The notes below the pieces were generated by a model. The model had not been told where the DNA came from. It saw only the letters and a list, made by a program, of their open reading frames with translations, and did not search any database. Positions 38,155 through 51,492 of a DNA stretch of 64,000 nt are shown here, piece by piece (position 1 is the stretch's first letter; each line of letters begins with the position of its first letter). The DNA is taken from NCBI GenBank assembly GCA_023333565.1, contig JAJKFH010003165.1, forward strand, positions 744,001 through 808,000. The letters are read 5' to 3'. The translations under genes and the position numbers were made by a program. This DNA is from Puffinus mauretanicus (taxonomy: Eukaryota; Chordata; Aves; Procellariiformes; Procellariidae).

Positions 38155-41100
38155 GGAGATTTTTTATGTTGGTCAAATAGCCCTGTGAATGGCTTGAGAC
38201 TAGAGAGTCAAGCTTTCATTACATGTAGGCTGTCCTAGCTAATGATACCTCAGGTATGCCCTGAGCTCCCTGGGGTTTGTGGCCTTGCTGGGGACATCGC
38301 TCACACGGGACGCAGCGATGTGATTCTGCCTCCCTTGGCCTGCGCCGCCGTTTCCTGGTGCTGACAGGGATCACGTCGGCAGCCGTGAGTCATGCTCAGC
38401 ACCTGCACTTGTGTGCTCTGAAGGTGCCCAGACAGAACTCAGTAACAGCCAGACTCCTGGAAAATAGTTATTAGATGATGCATTCAGGGAAAACAAATAT
38501 TGACACAACAACAGCCTACACGCCTGCTTCTATCCACTGCGGCTTACCTTTGCCTGGGACTGGTGAAGGCGCTCCCACTTTGCATGCTCCTGTAGTGTCC
38601 CCTTTTTGGCTTCACAGTCTGTTCTCACCAGAAGAAATTTTGCAACGTAAAGGAGAGCCAGGGTGCAGACAGCCCCTTGGGCAGGAGACTTTTTGGGAGC
38701 TAGCAGCCTCCCTTGCAGTGGGCTGCTTTCCCCTTGCGCCCCTCCAGCAGCAGTGGGGTGGAGGACAGACCCTTCTTGGAGCTCCTGTCAACCAGGTGAC
38801 CCCTTCAGAGCTCTGCATGGTTTCTTGCGCTGTACTTGTGATAACCCTAGCAGCCTTTGCTGTAATTTGTCTGATAATTCACAATCTGTACTTCTTAATT
38901 TTTCTTTTTTTTTTTTTTTTTCTTCTATGGCTTTATTTTTTAGTTTCTGACTTTTAGCTTGGGGGAGGGAGCCTGTTGATCATTAGTGGCATGCCCTGGT
39001 AGATCTGCTAGCTTTGAGTCCGCTGCAATATGTGGGGATGCCATTCCCCTCTGAGATGGATGTGCTTATTGCCTTTTTTTTTTTTTTTTGTATGACTGAA
39101 AAGTACAATGTGTCCAACTCCACGTTTTTTAGGTTGACAGCCCTAGGCTGAGCAGAGAGCACAAAGCAAAAGCTTTCTACTCGTCGGATCCCCTCCCAGA
39201 CCAAGCAGTCAGACACACAATGAATCAAAAAAGAAAAAGGTGGTTTCTGATAATGTTACTTCTGCAGGTTGTTCCAAGGGTCATTCTTAGCTCTTCTCTG
39301 AGGAGAAGAGAAATTCATGCTATTTCCATGCTGACAGAGATGGCCCTGCTAGTGCTGGCTGTGTGAACTAGTCAGGTATGTCAGAGGAGAAGAGAGAGCA
39401 TATACAGCCAAAGGCTACAAAATCCTGGAACTTTTTCACCTTCCTTCCTTGACCTCCATACTGATTTGATTTGAGGCTACCTCATCACTATATTGAACAT
39501 GATTTACATGATTCATTAATTAATAAACCAAAATGATATTAAGAAGCCATGACTGCACTGTTAACTAATGGGTCTGTCAAGTTCTCACTGAAGTCTTCAG
39601 GGATAGTGCCCAAGGGGTAGAACATAGATTAATTCCTTTCATATCAACTGCCACTACCTAAATGGTATGACCTGACTGATGGGTCGTAAGTGGTTACAAG
39701 CCATTGTGACCAGGTCCTAAATTTGGCAAAGAAAAAGAAGCTCTGAATTCTGCTGACCTGGAAGGCCTTGATAAAAACTGTCAAAGACTTAAGAGCACAA
39801 TCTTCAGCTTTGTCTGATATATTGTATATATTTGAGCTGCAACGTTAAGAAAGCTCTGGAAGGCAAGAGTCTTTACTTAAAATATTGTAGGAGGAAGAGT
39901 TTAATGTGTGCTTGTGCAGGGACATAACAGATGCTGAGATCTGAACAAAAAAAGCCTAGATAACAACCAGATATAAACCTAACACAAGGTCTGCAGGGGA
40001 ACTGGCTAGCCCAGAATATCAGTGTTTTCCCTAGAAGTCTTTTATTTCCTGGTCACTGTTGGATTTTCAATCAAAATCACAGGCAATCCCTGAATGAGAG
40101 TCCCATTTCTGCAAATAGAGAATAGTAATTGGAAACTGTTCTCCTGGAAAACCATTTAAATCCTAGTGAATCAAATAAATATTTTTACCCTTTCCTTTTA
40201 GAATTGCTTTGCCTGGTCTAGGGAAGGAATAAAGCAGAAATAAAGCAATATCCTGCATTTGCCCTCTCTCTGGGAATGGCTGTCATTTGAAAGGGTGGTG
40301 ATACAGACCATACTTTTAGAGTAGGTTTGTATAGATCACTGCAGAACAAGATTTAGAGTGGGTTTAGTGGACAGTCACTCTATTATATTGAACATATGTG
40401 CTAAAGATATCTCTTAAAATATTATTTGATAAATCCTCTTCACTGCTTCCACATTTATATATCTTGGGATAGTCATAGCAAAATAGAGAAGTTTGTTCAT
40501 CAATCTTTTTTAGTCTTTTTAGATCTTTATAGTCATCCATAAATGGATCCAGTCATCGTGTTTTCTCATGTGATGTTTTAGATCTAGTTGCTTGAAGTAT
40601 CAGGCAATATGTGTGGCAAACCTGTATTTGAACCTGATGAGAGTCTCTTGCTACAGCTGTCTTCACAGATGTGAAGTTAGGCCCCACAAATTGGACCAGC
40701 CTGTGAATTTTTCCAGCTTACACTGTCCCATATGCAACTTTTTACTGATAGTATCAAATTGAAAAAAACCCCGATCCTAATTCTTTTATTATCTAGAACA
40801 AAGGCATTGCATTTCTCAATGATTTGAAAGATCTCTGTGATTTCAACATTTAAAATGGCTTACCCACTGCTTTCTAAAAACTAGAGCCAAGTTCCAGATC
40901 TAGGTCAGATTTTTATAGCACTTCTAATACCTAAAGATATCTGCTATTAAAGTTAATCATGTTATTATATGTTTTAAACCCCAATCAGAGCAAGAAGTCT
41001 CTGTGTTAGTACAGTGCAACTGAGCCTTCATTGTTACAGGCTGCATTGCGATCAATGGTATTTCAGTACTAAAAGAAACCTGGAGAAGAGGTAGAAAGCA

Positions 41101-44100
41101 ACATGAATAATTTCCAGCAATTGTACTGAAAGCTGAGCAGGCTTAAGTTGTTTTGAGTCACTAAGATTAGCCAAGTAGAAATATTCATCTCCTCTTACTT
41201 TGATTTACCACCACGCATGTTACAGAGTGAATTGCATTTGCTCTGTAAGCATCATTTTGTTCAACGGGGCAAAAACTTGTTAACACTGCTACAGTAATTG
41301 CTCAAAAGGCATTGTATTACTTGCTTGTTTTTTGAAAGTGCCTACAGATGCCATTTAACACCTCACAGTAGTAGATGTTATAAACACAAAATAAATATCA
41401 ATCCTTCTCTCAATGATCTAGTGATTTCAACATGTAGTGAGAGATGAAAGGCAGTGAGAGGAATAGAAAAGGAGAAGAGACAGATGAAACAGCGTGTTTA
41501 GTAAATAGGTAGCTATTACAATTGCATTGGTTCAGCCTTATCAGAGGGAAGTGGAAGAAGCGAGAGGGCTGGAGCCATCCCTCCATTAGCTCTGCCTAGT
41601 GCTGCTTGTACTCCAGTCTCATGAGAGAGGAGAGACTGCAGTGTAGTTTATCTGCCCATCAGCAGCTCAACCATGCCTGACTCTGAACTGGTGTTTCATA
41701 TACTTTTGCAATAAGAGAGGTTACATCCATTGTCTCTGACCAAAATCTAGATGTAGTATGGGCATGAGTGAGACCATGTAAAACAAGAAAGGTTTTTTTC
41801 TGTAGCTAATGATACTTTTCCATTAGCAAAAGTAAAGTAGAACTTGGAATGAGATCGAGTCCACCCGCATTTTTCACGTCTCATGAAGCAGTCCTCCTGA
41901 AGCAATGTCTGACTTCCATACTGAGTTGATGAAGACATACAGGTTCCTCTTTGGAGGAAGACCCTACCTACCCTAGGTTGTGAGTTCTCTGATACCAAAG
42001 GTATGAAGAAATCCCATGGCTTTGCCACCCTTCTCTAGCTCTTGGTTGGAAGAAGTGATATTGTTAGATCTAACTTCTGAGGTGGAAACGAAGTAAAGAG
42101 AAGGCACGCTTGGCATGTTCAGGGCTGCCCAAATTAGTTCTAAATATGGTGGTTCCTGAGCAAGGACTGCTGGAGCTCTGGAGCCCTCTGCCTTACCCAT
42201 GCCTTACCCATTAAAGAATGAGTCTTTAATAGCGGCCATATTTTCCATTCATAGCTGAATAACTAGAGAACAGAAAGGTGTAGTGACTTGGCTTTGTGGG
42301 CTGTGCAGCTTACTGGACAAGGCTCTATTAGCTCAAAAGAGCTCTGTGGCTGACAGCCACAATTTTGACACCTAAGGCTTGAAAATACATTTTAACATGA
42401 CTCATACCTATCTGTCAGAGTGAAGGTAGGCTATTCCATGCATATGTGAATGGTTTATTTAGCTGTGTAGTGAATATATCTATCTTTCTAAATTGCTTAA
42501 TACATCTACATTTCTAAATTCTTAATTACCAAAGCAAAGAGAGTGGAATGATGTATTTCTGGTACATAGTTAGTTCTGATTCATCTTAGTGCTCCTGGAT
42601 GAATAAGATCCAGTGTTCCTGTTAATGGATGCTTTCTATGACCCAGCCATCAGAGAAGAATGATGCATTACTGAGGATTTTCACTGGTAGGTACTTTTTG
42701 TAGTAATTGCACAGCTACCAAGAGAGATAATTGTTGGTTTCCAGATGTTACCACCGTGGTCAGGGCCACTTGCTCCCACTCTCTGTTTAAATTTAATTCT
42801 CCTCTGAACCTTCCTTTTCATTAATTTAAAATTATGAAAGTAGTTTCTACATTTAACTACACGAAAGAAAGACAAACAAAAGCTGTTTTAAAAGCCTGAT
42901 TGATTCTGAGCATGATGAAAGTGTGGTGAGGGGAGCTACCTAACAAAGCATGCTTACTGAACGCTTAGAAAACTCACATACTAGAAGAGAAAGCAGAACT
43001 GAAATTACTGTACTTTTTATATGATTCACAAATAACAAGCATAGGGAGCAAACAAAAGCACACTTCATCGTTCCAGCAGCGTTAACTCTGACCAGAACAG
43101 ACAGATTTTCAGCCTCTATCTCCATGGTATGTCTCTGGAAAAATAAAACCGAGAGGCATTCTGCAGAGTCATGCAGAGGAAGTGCTCCCGGTTCATTGTG
43201 CTTCCTCGCACGCCTGAAGGCGCTCTGTGTGTGAGCATTTGCAAGAACAGACCATATGTTAATGACTGACTTACTAACCTCAAAGCCAAGTCCACATGCC
43301 ATAAACCACCAGTATTACCTCTCTTTCGTGCACTGTCTTATTGCCTGAACAAAACCCATCATTTCAGAAAATGTCAGGTACAAGTATTGTATCAAGATGC
43401 AAACTTGTGGAAAGTCAGCTCCTACATCTACCAGAAAGCCATTAGGAGAAAACATATATGTACAGAAATCAAGATTAAAATAATATATAAACGTATCCAT
43501 AAGCCAAAAGGATGATGTTCTATTATGATGAAAGATGCTTGAAAAACATTAAGAATAACAAAGCAGATTCTTTCCTACCATAAAAAGCTTTACTCAACAC
43601 AGGAGGGCTTTCATGACTGCTGGAAAATATGAGAAAGGTAAACACAGTACAATGATATCACCCAGACATTTTGAAACGAGGTTTTTGGTTTTCAGACTGT
43701 AATTGGGCTGCATATTGGATTTGTGTGAGTACTAACATGTCTGTACAATAAGTGAATAAGCTGGTACTTTGCATCTTTCGGTGATTTTCTTGTGGTTTTT
43801 AATTTTCTTTAGTCATTTCCTCATCCCTTTTTTGTTGCTATAGCTTTGATAGTTCCTCATATATACCGCTTCTTTACCCTGCTGTTAGCCCTGAAAGGAA
43901 CTGACAGCCCCCTGTCTGGCTTGTTAAGCTCTTGAAGCTTGCTGCATCCTGCATGTAGCATGTTTCTGATTATGCCGGCAGCACAGACATTTGAGCTCAC
44001 AGCTGCTGTAGTGCTGCCAGATCAATACACCCACAAAGCACAGCGAGCCTTTTGTGTAGGTTCAGAAATCAGATTTCTCTTGTCTAGAGGGCAATCTGTA

Positions 44101-46625
44101 AAATAAAATCTCCTAACATGAAGTAGTCCTCCTGGAGCTTCGCTGAGGTATGCATTTATCAGTGTATTTAACAAGGCACTAAGAAGCTCTCAAGGCTGAG
44201 TGACAAGAAGGGGTTTCCTTGCTTTGAATCAATGCCACCTCCCCCTCCGCCTCTCCCCCGCACCACCCTAGGCTCCACACGTGATAAGGCACAGCATATG
44301 TTTCTCCTTAGACTCGTCTGCAAAAATATCAAACCCTTAAAAAACACATCAGTTGCGGACATAAACCTGTCAGAAAACAATTATCAGCTGTATCTCTTTG
44401 TGATCTTATTAAGTCACTTGGGTCTTGATAACCTTGCAGATACCCTCTGTAGTTGAAATAATCAAGGCAGAGGTAATGCAATTCGTTGATAAAGCAAGGA
44501 GTCTGACTGGGTCAGCTTGAAGCCCACTCAACTGTTAGTTTGTGGGGGGGACTATTGTTAATTTCTGGGGTTTTTTCTTTTTTTTTGTACGGCTGATAGG
44601 ACTCAATTTATATTCTTTTCTTCCCTCTGATATGGACAAGCTTATTTTTTTTCCCCTCCAACTACACTGAACATTTAGCTTTAGAGCTAGTATGCAGGAG
44701 TTGTCAGCTCAGCAGCCAAGAGAAAGACAGGGGAGTTGGGTACAGGGAAGATCAACCATAGCATGTCGTGGAGAGCAGACTAAGGCCATTCTCTCCCAGA
44801 CATTTGTCCTACCACTTCCCTGGGAATGGTTGTGTTCGGGGTGAGCCTTGCAGGAGTGCTAATGGGTTGCATTGGCAGCAGGAGTTTAAATCTGCAAGGG
44901 CATGAGAGTATAAATTCGTATGAACTGAGATACAAAGTAAGCGGGATTGCATGTATGGGATGAAATTACTTTTTTAGCAATTTCATCTCTATCTGTGCTT
45001 TTTCACTCACTTGTAAATTATTTCCTTAGGGATTGGAGTTGGAGAATCAAATTTGACCAAATTTCACCTGATGGTGAAATTCAGCCTAATGATGGATTTT
45101 TCCACAGAGGAAACTCTTGCCCCGGAGGAAGGAGGGTTGAAGCTTGAGGAAATTGCAGGACTCCACTTCTGAGGAAATGGCTAGGCTCAGCAAAAATGTG
45201 GAAATATGGCTTAGATTAACTTTTGAGCAGTCCTTTTCACTTTGTTTTTGTTTTGAAGAGCAGCCTTAATAAAAAGATATTTTGCGAAGTGGTTTCAAAA
45301 AGCTCCTAAAGGAAAATGTGTTAGGTTGAGTGGCAGGACCTAGCACTGGCTTGAAAGGGCCTATGGAAAGGTTTCTTACTGGGCCCACGTGAAGGCTGGA
45401 ACAGCTTTGCTTTGCACACTCACCACCAACCTGGCTGAAGCAAGTGAGTTTGATTATGGCTGAAGGAGGGGTTCCCCATGGAAGAAGAAGAAAACTTAAA
45501 AGTTTTTAAAATCAGACTGTACAAACGTTTTTAATCGAGTCAAGGAGGATTATTAATTTAGTAAGGCTTCAACAAGAGTAGAGATCTGAGAAAAACATCC
45601 GTTAGAAGAAAAGCATTGGAAACACTCTGAAATGTATATTCAGTAAGGTGGATCTATTTTCATTAGAGCTACAATTATGCAAACAATTTTATACAGTTTG
45701 TTAAAGATGTCCCATGGTTCTGCTTCCTTATGTTATAGTAAGGTGTCTTGATTAAGATCAGTTGCCTGGATTTTACTTTAAAAAGGGACAATACTAAGCA
45801 ATATCTTTGCCTAGTTTCATGCTAGGGATTGTGGGAGGAATCTGTTCCTAACTGAAAGTCTAGGGCTGAGGATGCTTTGGATGCTTCATTTTCCCCAATT
45901 TGTGGGTTAAATTGGGAGCTAACAACAGACTGATGAAAATCTCTGGAATGAAATATTTTCCTTTCTCTAACAGAGCAGAGTCAGCAGGGTGTAGGTGAAG
46001 AGAAAGGAGCCCACCCCGTGCCTGTTTGCCTGGTAGTTCCCAGTATGCCTCCTTCTGTCTCTGCAGCCTTCAGCCCTACGGCCTTGCACCCTGGCACTGG
46101 CTGTAGCTTGCTTTGCCACACCCTGGTTTCCAGTTCCCTCTAGTTGTCTTCTACACGATTTCTCTCCTATATCACTACCAGTCAAAGAGCTTAGTCTTCT
46201 GTGGTGGTGAAGGACCAAACTTCTGATGGTAAGTAGCCCTTAAAAGGGCTTTTTTATTGTCTGCCTGCCTCTGCTGGACACCTAACCTAGGGGACAGTGA
46301 ATACCTTTTAGAAGTCCCTGTCTCCCTCCACTGACCAGGCCAGGTGCCTGCCTTTTTATCAATAGATATATTTAGTTGCAGAAATGCTACCAAAAGTCAA
46401 TTGACCGATGATATTTTATGTCTTACTGCCATAACACATTTGTACTAACAGATCTTATGCATCAGTGTAAAGGCGAGGTCCAGCAAAACTAAGCTTCTCA
46501 TGGAGTTCTTTGTTACACTACAATCCTAGCTTTCTTAGTCCTGCTTTTACCTGGAGTGATTTATCTTGAGACTATAGACTGCAGATATATTTGCCTATGA
46601 CAATGCTTTGTCATATTATCATTAA
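38155..46625. other. noncoding single-copy stretch, no gene seen
   Basis: A moderately GC-rich patch (about 38,270-38,850) includes a 160-codon open frame (38,475-38,957) whose hydrophobic end comes from a T-run low-complexity tract, so I do not call it a gene. Poly-T tracts occur at about 38,898-38,925 and 39,074-39,089, and an 11-bp tandem duplication (GCCTTACCCAT) at 42,190-42,211. A weak MIR-like antisense resemblance is seen near 42,250-42,310. From 43 to 46.6 kb I see only short unrelated frames. Confidence 0.55.
42190..42211. repeat. 11-bp perfect tandem duplication
   Basis: GCCTTACCCAT occurs twice in direct succession. It is probably replication slippage. Confidence 0.85.
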
Positions 46626-46630
46626 GAATA

Positions 46631-46639
46631 TGATAATAT
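46631..46639. repeat. probable left target-site duplication of the CR1 copy
   Basis: TGATAATAT lies directly before the first recognisable CR1 base and recurs at 48,245-48,253 at the 3' end. The first bases of the right copy overlap the CR1 tail motif (CTGTGAT), so part of the match may be annealing microhomology rather than a true duplication. Confidence 0.6.
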
Positions 46640-46699
46640 CGAGCCTCACCACCCAAGCTGCAGAAGGCAAAGGCGGGGACTGAGAGAATGAAGAGCTGC

Positions 46700-48209
46700 C
46701 CACTGTAGGAGAAGATCAGGTTCGAGACCATCTAAGGAACCTGAAGGTGCACAAGTCCATGGGACCCGATGGGATCCATCCGCAGGTCCTGAAGGATCTG
46801 GTGGATGAGGTTGCTAAGCCACTATCCGTCATATTTGAGAAGTCGTGGCAGTCCGGTGAAGTTCCCACTGACTGGAAAAAGGGAAACATAACCCCCATTT
46901 TTAGAAAAGGAAGACCCAGGGAACTTACAGGCCAGTCTTACCTCTGTGCCTGGGAAGATCATGGAACAGATCCTCCTGGAAGCTATGCTAAGGCACATGG
47001 AGGACAGGGAGGTGACTCGAGACAGCCAGCATGGCTTCACCAAGGGCAAGTCCTGCCTGACCCACCTAGTGGCCTTCTATGATGGAGTGACTACATCAGT
47101 GGACATGGGAAGGGCTACCGATGTCGTCTATCTGGACCTCTGTAAGGCCTTTGACACGGTCCCCCACAACATCCTTCTCTCTAAACTGGGGAGATATGGA
47201 TTTGATGGGTGGTTGAGGGTGAGGAATTGGTTGGATGGACGCATCCAGAGGGTAGTGGTCAACGGCTCAATGTCCAGATGGAGATCAGTGATGAGTGGTG
47301 TCCCACAGGGATCCCTATTGGGACCGGTACTATGTCATCAATGACATAGACAGAGGGATCGAGTGCACCCTCAGCAAGTTTGCAGATGACACCAAGCTGA
47401 GTGGTGCAGTCGACACGCCTGAGGGATGGGATGCCATCTCACAAGCTTGAGAAGTGGGCCCATGTGAACCTCATGAGGTTCAACAAGGCCAAGTGCCAGG
47501 TCCTGCACTTGGGTCGGGGCAACCCCTGCTATCAATGCAGGCTGGGGAGGAAGGGATTGAGAGCAGCCCTGCCGAGAAGGACTTGAGGGTACTGGTGGAT
47601 GAAAAGCTGGACATGAGCCGGCAATGTGCGCTCGCAGCCCAGAAGGCCAACCGCATCCTGGGCTGCATCAAAAGAAGCGTGGCCAGCAGGTCGAGGGAGG
47701 TGATTCTGCCCCTCTACTGTGCTCTGGTGAGACCCCACCTGGAGTACTGCGTCCAGCTCTGGAGCCCTCAGCACAAGAAAGAGATGGACCTGTTGGAGCA
47801 GGTCCAGAGGGGGACCACAAAAATGATCAGGGGGATGGAACGCCTCTCCTATGAAAAAAGGCTTAGAGAGTTGGAGTTATTTAGCCTGGAGAAGAGAAGG
47901 CTTCGGGGAGACCTTATTGTGGCCTTTCAGTACTTAAAGGGGGCTTATAAGAAAGATGGTGGCAAACTTTTTAGCAGGGCCTGTTGCGACAGGACAAGGG
48001 GGAATGGTTTTCAACTAAAAGAGGGTAGATTCAGACTAGATATAAGGAAGAAATTTTTTACAATGAGGGTGGAACAGGTTGCCCAGAGAGGTGGTAGATG
48101 CCCCATCCCTGGAAACATTCAAGATCAGGTTGGACGGGGCTCTGAGCAACCTGATCTAGTTGAAGATGACCCTGCCCACAGCAGGGGGGTTGGACTAGAC
48201 GATCTTTGA
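46700..48209 (+). pseudogene. CR1 ORF2 remnant (reverse transcriptase), frame-shifted
   Basis: CR1 ORF2 encodes an endonuclease plus reverse transcriptase; only the RT and C-terminal parts remain. Fragment one (from about 46,747) has the RT entry motif MGPDGIHPQVLKDL. After small deletions near 46,905-46,945 the frame shifts to 46,946-47,344, holding the [13 protein letters not shown] segment, catalytic motif A ([12 protein letters not shown]) and motif B ([11 protein letters not shown]). A deletion near 47,335 moves the next part to another frame with the catalytic FADD motif at 47,379-47,390, which soon hits a stop at 47,448-47,450. [13 protein letters not shown] continues in yet another frame. 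The C-terminal part (about 47,540-48,209) is open and carries [15 protein letters not shown] and [14 protein letters not shown]. At least four frame changes mean it is dead. The endonuclease is missing by 5' truncation. Confidence 0.92.
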
Positions 48210-48244
48210 AGGTCCCTTCCAACCCAAACTATTTTATAATTCTG

Positions 48245-48253
48245 TGATAATAT
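48245..48253. repeat. probable right target-site duplication of the CR1 copy
   Basis: TGATAATAT matches 46,631-46,639. Its first four bases are shared with the CR1 tail. Confidence 0.6.
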
Positions 48254-49297
48254 AACTATACCCTTGGTGTCAGAACAACCCAAATTGCTCTTACCTGAAG
48301 AAAAGAAAGAGGTAATTTTTTTTTTAACTCCACTTGCCTATCTCATCACATTTCTCTATCAGTTGAGTATGTTTTTCATTTTCCTTTCCAAGTGCACTTT
48401 TGATTCCAGTATTGAAGATTATATTTATAAAGGGGATCCATTTCAGTGATGGATAAAATCCGTCACTATCCCTCTACATTTACAACTCAATTTTAAGGAT
48501 GAAAATTTCTACCAAGCAAAAGCATAGGTAGGTACTCCATCAGTACAAATCTGAGTACACATCAAGACTTATTTTCCAACAGGATAAAAACAAGAATAAG
48601 ATACTGAGTACAATCAGATAGGTGTCCTTTAAGATGGGGGCAAGGCCACAGGGTGTTGCAAGCTTGGAAACTGATCCAACTAGGAAACATTGTGATATGG
48701 TTAGAAAAAAAGCTCGTCGCTTGGAAAAATGACCAATTACAGCCCTTTAAGTTAACAGCCCTTTATGTGACCCTTAGGCTGGGTCACATACTCTCTCAAG
48801 AGTCATACGTCCTGTCCTGATCCTGTTATCAGATGTATATCTCTCATATACCTAAAATGTAGGCGTCTTTTGCAATACAGCTGGACATAGGTCAGGTATG
48901 ACACCAAAACAGGGGAAATGCAGAAGATGGGAACTCTCCATCCCAGCTGTTCTGTGAATAACCAGTCTCTGGCCCAGTATCACAGAAAAAAGGTCCTTAG
49001 ACTAACTGGATTAGTTTGGACCACTTGACCTTCTTATATGACAGAGAAATGATTGTATGCTAACCATTTACCTGGTAAATCATTATACGTATGCTGCATA
49101 TACAGGACCCTAAGTATTCTGATGTACTCTAACTACAGTCTATCTGATGATTTTATTCTAAAATGTGATTCAAAACAGACAGTAGTTGGAGATACTGTTC
49201 ACAGATGCTTTCTAGAATGTAGTCAAGTGATGTAATGAAGACTTGTAAGTACAGACATTTATGCATAATAATGCATCCTTTCTCATCACCTTTTCTC

Positions 49298-49431
49298 AGG
49301 GCCTTTATCTTGTGCTTCAAAATTCCAAATAATTTTTAATTTCTTTTTAAGTTATAGAGTGGTAAGCATCCCAAGGAACTCTACATTTCCACATTAGGGC
49401 TGATTCTGCATCCAAGCAAGCTTGTTTAAAG
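49298..49431. repeat. 134-bp direct repeat, copy 1
   Basis: This segment, from AGGGCCTTTATCTTGTGC to CTTGTTTAAAG, recurs in the same orientation at 51,359-51,492, offset by 2,061 bases. The copies have equal length, no indels and four substitutions (49,306; 49,320; 49,374; 49,393), so about 97% identity. Flanks on both sides are unrelated. The ends are not TG/CA, are not inverted repeats of each other, and carry no poly(A), so it matches no LTR, DNA transposon or SINE hallmark I know. Confidence 0.95.
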
Positions 49432-51358
49432 GTGACCTGTGGAAATCAAGCAGAAATAATTTGTTGGTCCCCATGAAGAGAATGACGTTATATGGAAACA
49501 GGTGGCTCTATCCCAAATTCAAGAATTATTTCCAAATGCAAAGAGCGAGGGGTCTCAATTCCCAAAGCAAATACTCACAGATGAATCAAACTGTGCAGAA
49601 ACTAGAACTGTTGAGCTGGTCAGCATTTTCTACTGTCTATAGTGGAAGAAAAAAGCTCTGTTCATCTTGAGTGTAATGTAGACAAGAGTATGGTAGAAAA
49701 CCTTTTTTTCACTGGTGACCAGACGACACTGATGAAAATATCTGGAACTGATCTCCAGTACAGCTTCTGCTGTTGTTGTGTACTAAAGCCATGACTGAAA
49801 GGAGATGCTGTTCTAAGTGGATGGATGGAACAGTCACAGGTGTAAGAAGAAAATGAATCCATTTACCCTTTATAATTGGTCAGTTTTCCTATATACACAA
49901 GACATAACAGAGTAATTAGATTCACCACACACCTCAACTTCACCTGTGCTAGTAGTAGAGGGAACATTGCAGATAACTTCCCTTCTCAGTGCTGATGGGC
50001 AATCTACACATCCTGCTTGAAGAGTTTTAGTCTTAAAAAAATAAATAAGTTACAATATCACATGTGGTATTTCATACTTAACCTTTGCTAAGACTTCCTT
50101 TGCTTTGAAGGGTTTTCTGACTAAGTTACTAATCCTGTGACTGGCTGTGTGTCTAGGCCTCTCCTTACTCATACGGTCTGTTTTGGAACAGGAGCCGAAT
50201 GAAGACCAAGGGTCATGGTCAGTTTGTATTAGTCACATAGAAGGAGGGTATTTCTGTCTTAAAAAGTTTACAGTCCACCTGCATTTTAATGTCTGATGTT
50301 GCACGGAATAGAAGCCAGCAGAAACCATTGGAAAATCTTCCACCATCTCAAAAAAAACCCGATCAGGGTCTGTACATTTCATTCAGTGTGTTGATTTCAT
50401 TAATCCACTGAGAATTGGTTTATTTTTTATGGTTAATCTGAACAACAAAGCTAAACACAATGTCGCAGTTCAGAGAAAAGGGAGTAAAAGTATGGAGTTA
50501 TTCATGGCAAAAAATTTAGGACCATTCTCCCTTCTTCTTCAAGAAAGATTGACTCTAATGCAGAAAATCCCCTAAACTCCTGCATGACAACTAATATTGT
50601 TTCTATCACAGTTTGAATGAGTCTTGCAAAATTCTGTTTGTTGCTAATAAAGAGTATTAGGAGATACGGACCTCATGAGAGGGTAACAGCTTTACGAAGG
50701 CAGGGCATGAGCCTGTGTCAACAACAAGAGAGAAAAAATAGGGAGCAGAAAAGTCCGTATGTGACTAAAAAGCGAAGAGAAGAACAGCAGGCAATGTCAT
50801 TTTTTTCCCAAAGAATTTCTGGAGGATTTGCCCCTTGGCAAGTCTGTCAGTGCTCGGTGGGGATTGCAGTGCATTCTGCACAGTGAGGCCTTGGGGCAAA
50901 TAAAAATGCAACAGGAGCAAAATGTTTTCTTTTCTCATGCATAAGCAGTAAAGAGATAATAATAATGATAAGGCTAGAACCTTGGGTAGTGTAATCTCTC
51001 CAGACATGGGTCACTGGTGAAAGGAGTACGTATTCTGAAGCCTGGATGATTTTGATACATCTACATAGTTGTGGGCTGCCTGACCTCTTATTCCTTCTAC
51101 AGTAAAGATATAACTATCTTTTTTTTTCTCTTTTATATTTCAACATCTGATGGTTTTGCCAGAAAGCAGAACCACAGATGCTGGTCAGATCCTGTATATT
51201 TTCTCCCCCTTTTCTAAGCCCCTTGTTTGCTTTTTGCTATGCAGTTACGGTGACACATCCCATCTGGTTCTGCTGGATTATATGATCCAAGATAATACAT
51301 AGTGCTCTTAGCAGTTGAGATGGGACACATCGTAGCTTGTTCCCAGTGAGTGTTGCCA

Positions 51359-51492
51359 AGGGCCTTAATCTTGTGCTTCAGAATTCCAAATAATTTTTAA
51401 TTTCTTTTTAAGTTATAGAGTGGTAAGCATCCCAGGGAACTCTACATTTCCACGTTAGGGCTGATTCTGCATCCAAGCAAGCTTGTTTAAAG
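51359..51492. repeat. 134-bp direct repeat, copy 2
   Basis: Partner of 49,298-49,431 in direct orientation. At three of the four differing sites this copy has G where copy 1 has A; the fourth is A here and T in copy 1. The 1.9 kb between the copies looks like ordinary single-copy sequence. A local segmental duplication or two insertions of an uncatalogued short repeat would both explain it. Confidence 0.95.

Larger units (their letters stand above)
46640..48253 (+). mobile_element. CR1 LINE retrotransposon, 5'-truncated, about 1.6 kb
   Basis: This is a chicken-repeat-1 (CR1) non-LTR retrotransposon, 5'-truncated inside ORF2. It begins near GAGCCTCACCACCCAAGC and keeps about two thirds of the reverse-transcriptase domain, the C-terminal part of ORF2 and the complete 3' UTR. 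It ends GGTCCCTTCCAACCCAAAC followed by ATTTTATAATTCTGTGAT, the CR1 terminal repeat used in target-primed reverse transcription. A 9-bp direct repeat (TGATAATAT) flanks it. It is clearly less decayed than the copies at 27 and 57 kb, so it is the youngest CR1 here. ORF2 is broken (separate entry), so it cannot move by itself. It lies on the plus strand like both other CR1 copies. Confidence 0.95.

Noticed and set aside
38475..38957. 160-codon plus-strand open frame ending in a hydrophobic stretch
   Set aside because: The apparent membrane segment is encoded by a T-rich low-complexity run (about 38,898-38,940). The rest has no domain and overlaps equally open frames on the other strand.
42245..42310. 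Second MIR-like antisense resemblance (GAGAACAGAAAGG, AGTGACTTGG)
   Set aside because: Two short landmarks with poor spacing; no support further along the element.
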